Assembly (NCBI RefSeq): GCF_002413825.1
Contig: NZ_DHXT01000078.1
Location: 10,792-17,082, forward strand
Length of the DNA: 6,291 nucleotides
Direction: 5' to 3'
Source: Rhodoferax sp. UBA5149
GTDB lineage: Bacteria > Pseudomonadota > Gammaproteobacteria > Burkholderiales > Burkholderiaceae_C
Positions 6,011-6,291 of the stretch are shown one piece after another; position 1 is the first letter of the stretch, and each line of letters starts with the position of its first letter. Below the pieces are notes generated by a model, which searched no databases, was not told the DNA's origin, and saw nothing but the letters and a program-made list of their open reading frames with translations. The position numbers were made by a program, and so were the translations under genes.

Positions 6011-6265
6011 GCCGTTCCTTTTTTTTGTCATTGAGCAGCCCATCCACCATGGCTGCGTGTCTCCAGCCCAAATGTAGTTAGCGCCTGCCTCAGCACGAGT
6101 CACCCAAGCGACCGGCACCGTGCACGGCAGCCCCCTGCGGCATAAACACCGGCTCGGCGCTGTAAAGATCGAGACGGACGCGCCTTCTTCGGAAGCTGTC
6201 GCTGCCCAAAAGGCGCCCCGCTATCCGCGACAATCAAGCCTGATTTTTTCAAGATATTCATACCC
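6011..6265. other. Divergent intergenic spacer
   Basis: These 255 bases separate the leftward MFS gene from the possible rightward gene at 6266, so promoters for both should lie here. I could not identify a convincing -35/-10 pair. GACAAT at 6229-6234 could serve as a -10 for the rightward gene, but no good -35 lies 16-18 bases upstream. A minimal hairpin CTTC-TTCG-GAAG (6184-6195) has a stable UUCG-type loop. A 47-codon open frame on the minus strand (about 6096-6239) is discussed as a finding. Confidence 0.5.
6016..6020 (-). promoter_or_regulatory. Shine-Dalgarno fixing the MFS start
   Basis: Read on the minus strand this is AAGGA, 5 bases before the ATG at 6010-6008. It continues directly from a run of eight A (plus-strand T at 6019-6026). 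It decides the start at 6010 over upstream in-frame candidates such as 6031 and 6118. Confidence 0.7.
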
Positions 6266-6291
6266 ATGAAATCCCGATCCGTATCCGGTGG
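6266..6291 (+). CDS. Possible 5' end of the next gene (partial)
   Basis: An ATG at 6266 opens a frame reading MKSRSVSG and then a partial codon up to the window edge. The upstream sequence is AT-rich (TTTTTTCAAGATATTCATACCC), as is common before starts in high-GC genomes, but there is no clear Shine-Dalgarno. Eight residues are too few to assign a product, and the call rests on position and context. Confidence 0.35.

Noticed and set aside
5315..6034. 239-codon plus-strand open frame opposite the MFS gene
   Set aside because: Its composition (Gly, Gln, His, Arg) is that of an antisense shadow. The minus strand encodes clear transporter motifs.
6011..6118. Longer MFS start at 6118 or 6031
   Set aside because: The extra residues are not membrane-like and have no good ribosome site, whereas ATG 6010 has AAGGA at 5 bases and begins just before helix 1.

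Overview
The window is about 64% GC (estimated by eye). It looks like a chromosomal stretch of a betaproteobacterium of the family Comamonadaceae, near Rhodoferax, Polaromonas or Acidovorax. Three things support this: the gene order era-recO-pdxJ-acpS-nagZ, the protein sequences (for example the PdxJ 'NLNK' subtype), and two short intergenic repeats that I recognise from memory as abundant in that family. No database search was run.

Positions 1-3342 (+) hold a housekeeping operon: the 3' end of era (ribosome-assembly GTPase), recO (recombination mediator), pdxJ (vitamin B6 synthesis), acpS (acyl carrier protein activation) and nagZ (peptidoglycan recycling). The first four genes are the classical rnc-era-recO-pdxJ-acpS cluster. 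nagZ is followed after 7 bases by a patatin-like phospholipase gene (3350-4504, +). A stem-loop at 4528-4557 then separates this rightward block from a leftward one. The leftward block is an MFS transporter of the monocarboxylate/oxalate-formate type (6010 to 4829, -) followed by a 75-codon gene of unknown function (4779 to 4552, -). A 255-base divergent spacer follows, and the first nine codons of a possible rightward gene run off the end.

The genes are ordinary; the unusual part is at their junctions. A GC-rich dispersed repeat (about 911-988) lies inside the reading frame of pdxJ and appears to supply its whole N-terminal extension of about 27 residues. A different, AT-rich repeat (about 2172-2240) overlaps the 3' end of acpS and appears to supply its last six codons and stop. 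So two unrelated repeat families seem to have rewritten the ends of two conserved genes in one operon. I saw no CRISPR array, prophage, transposase, tRNA or rRNA.
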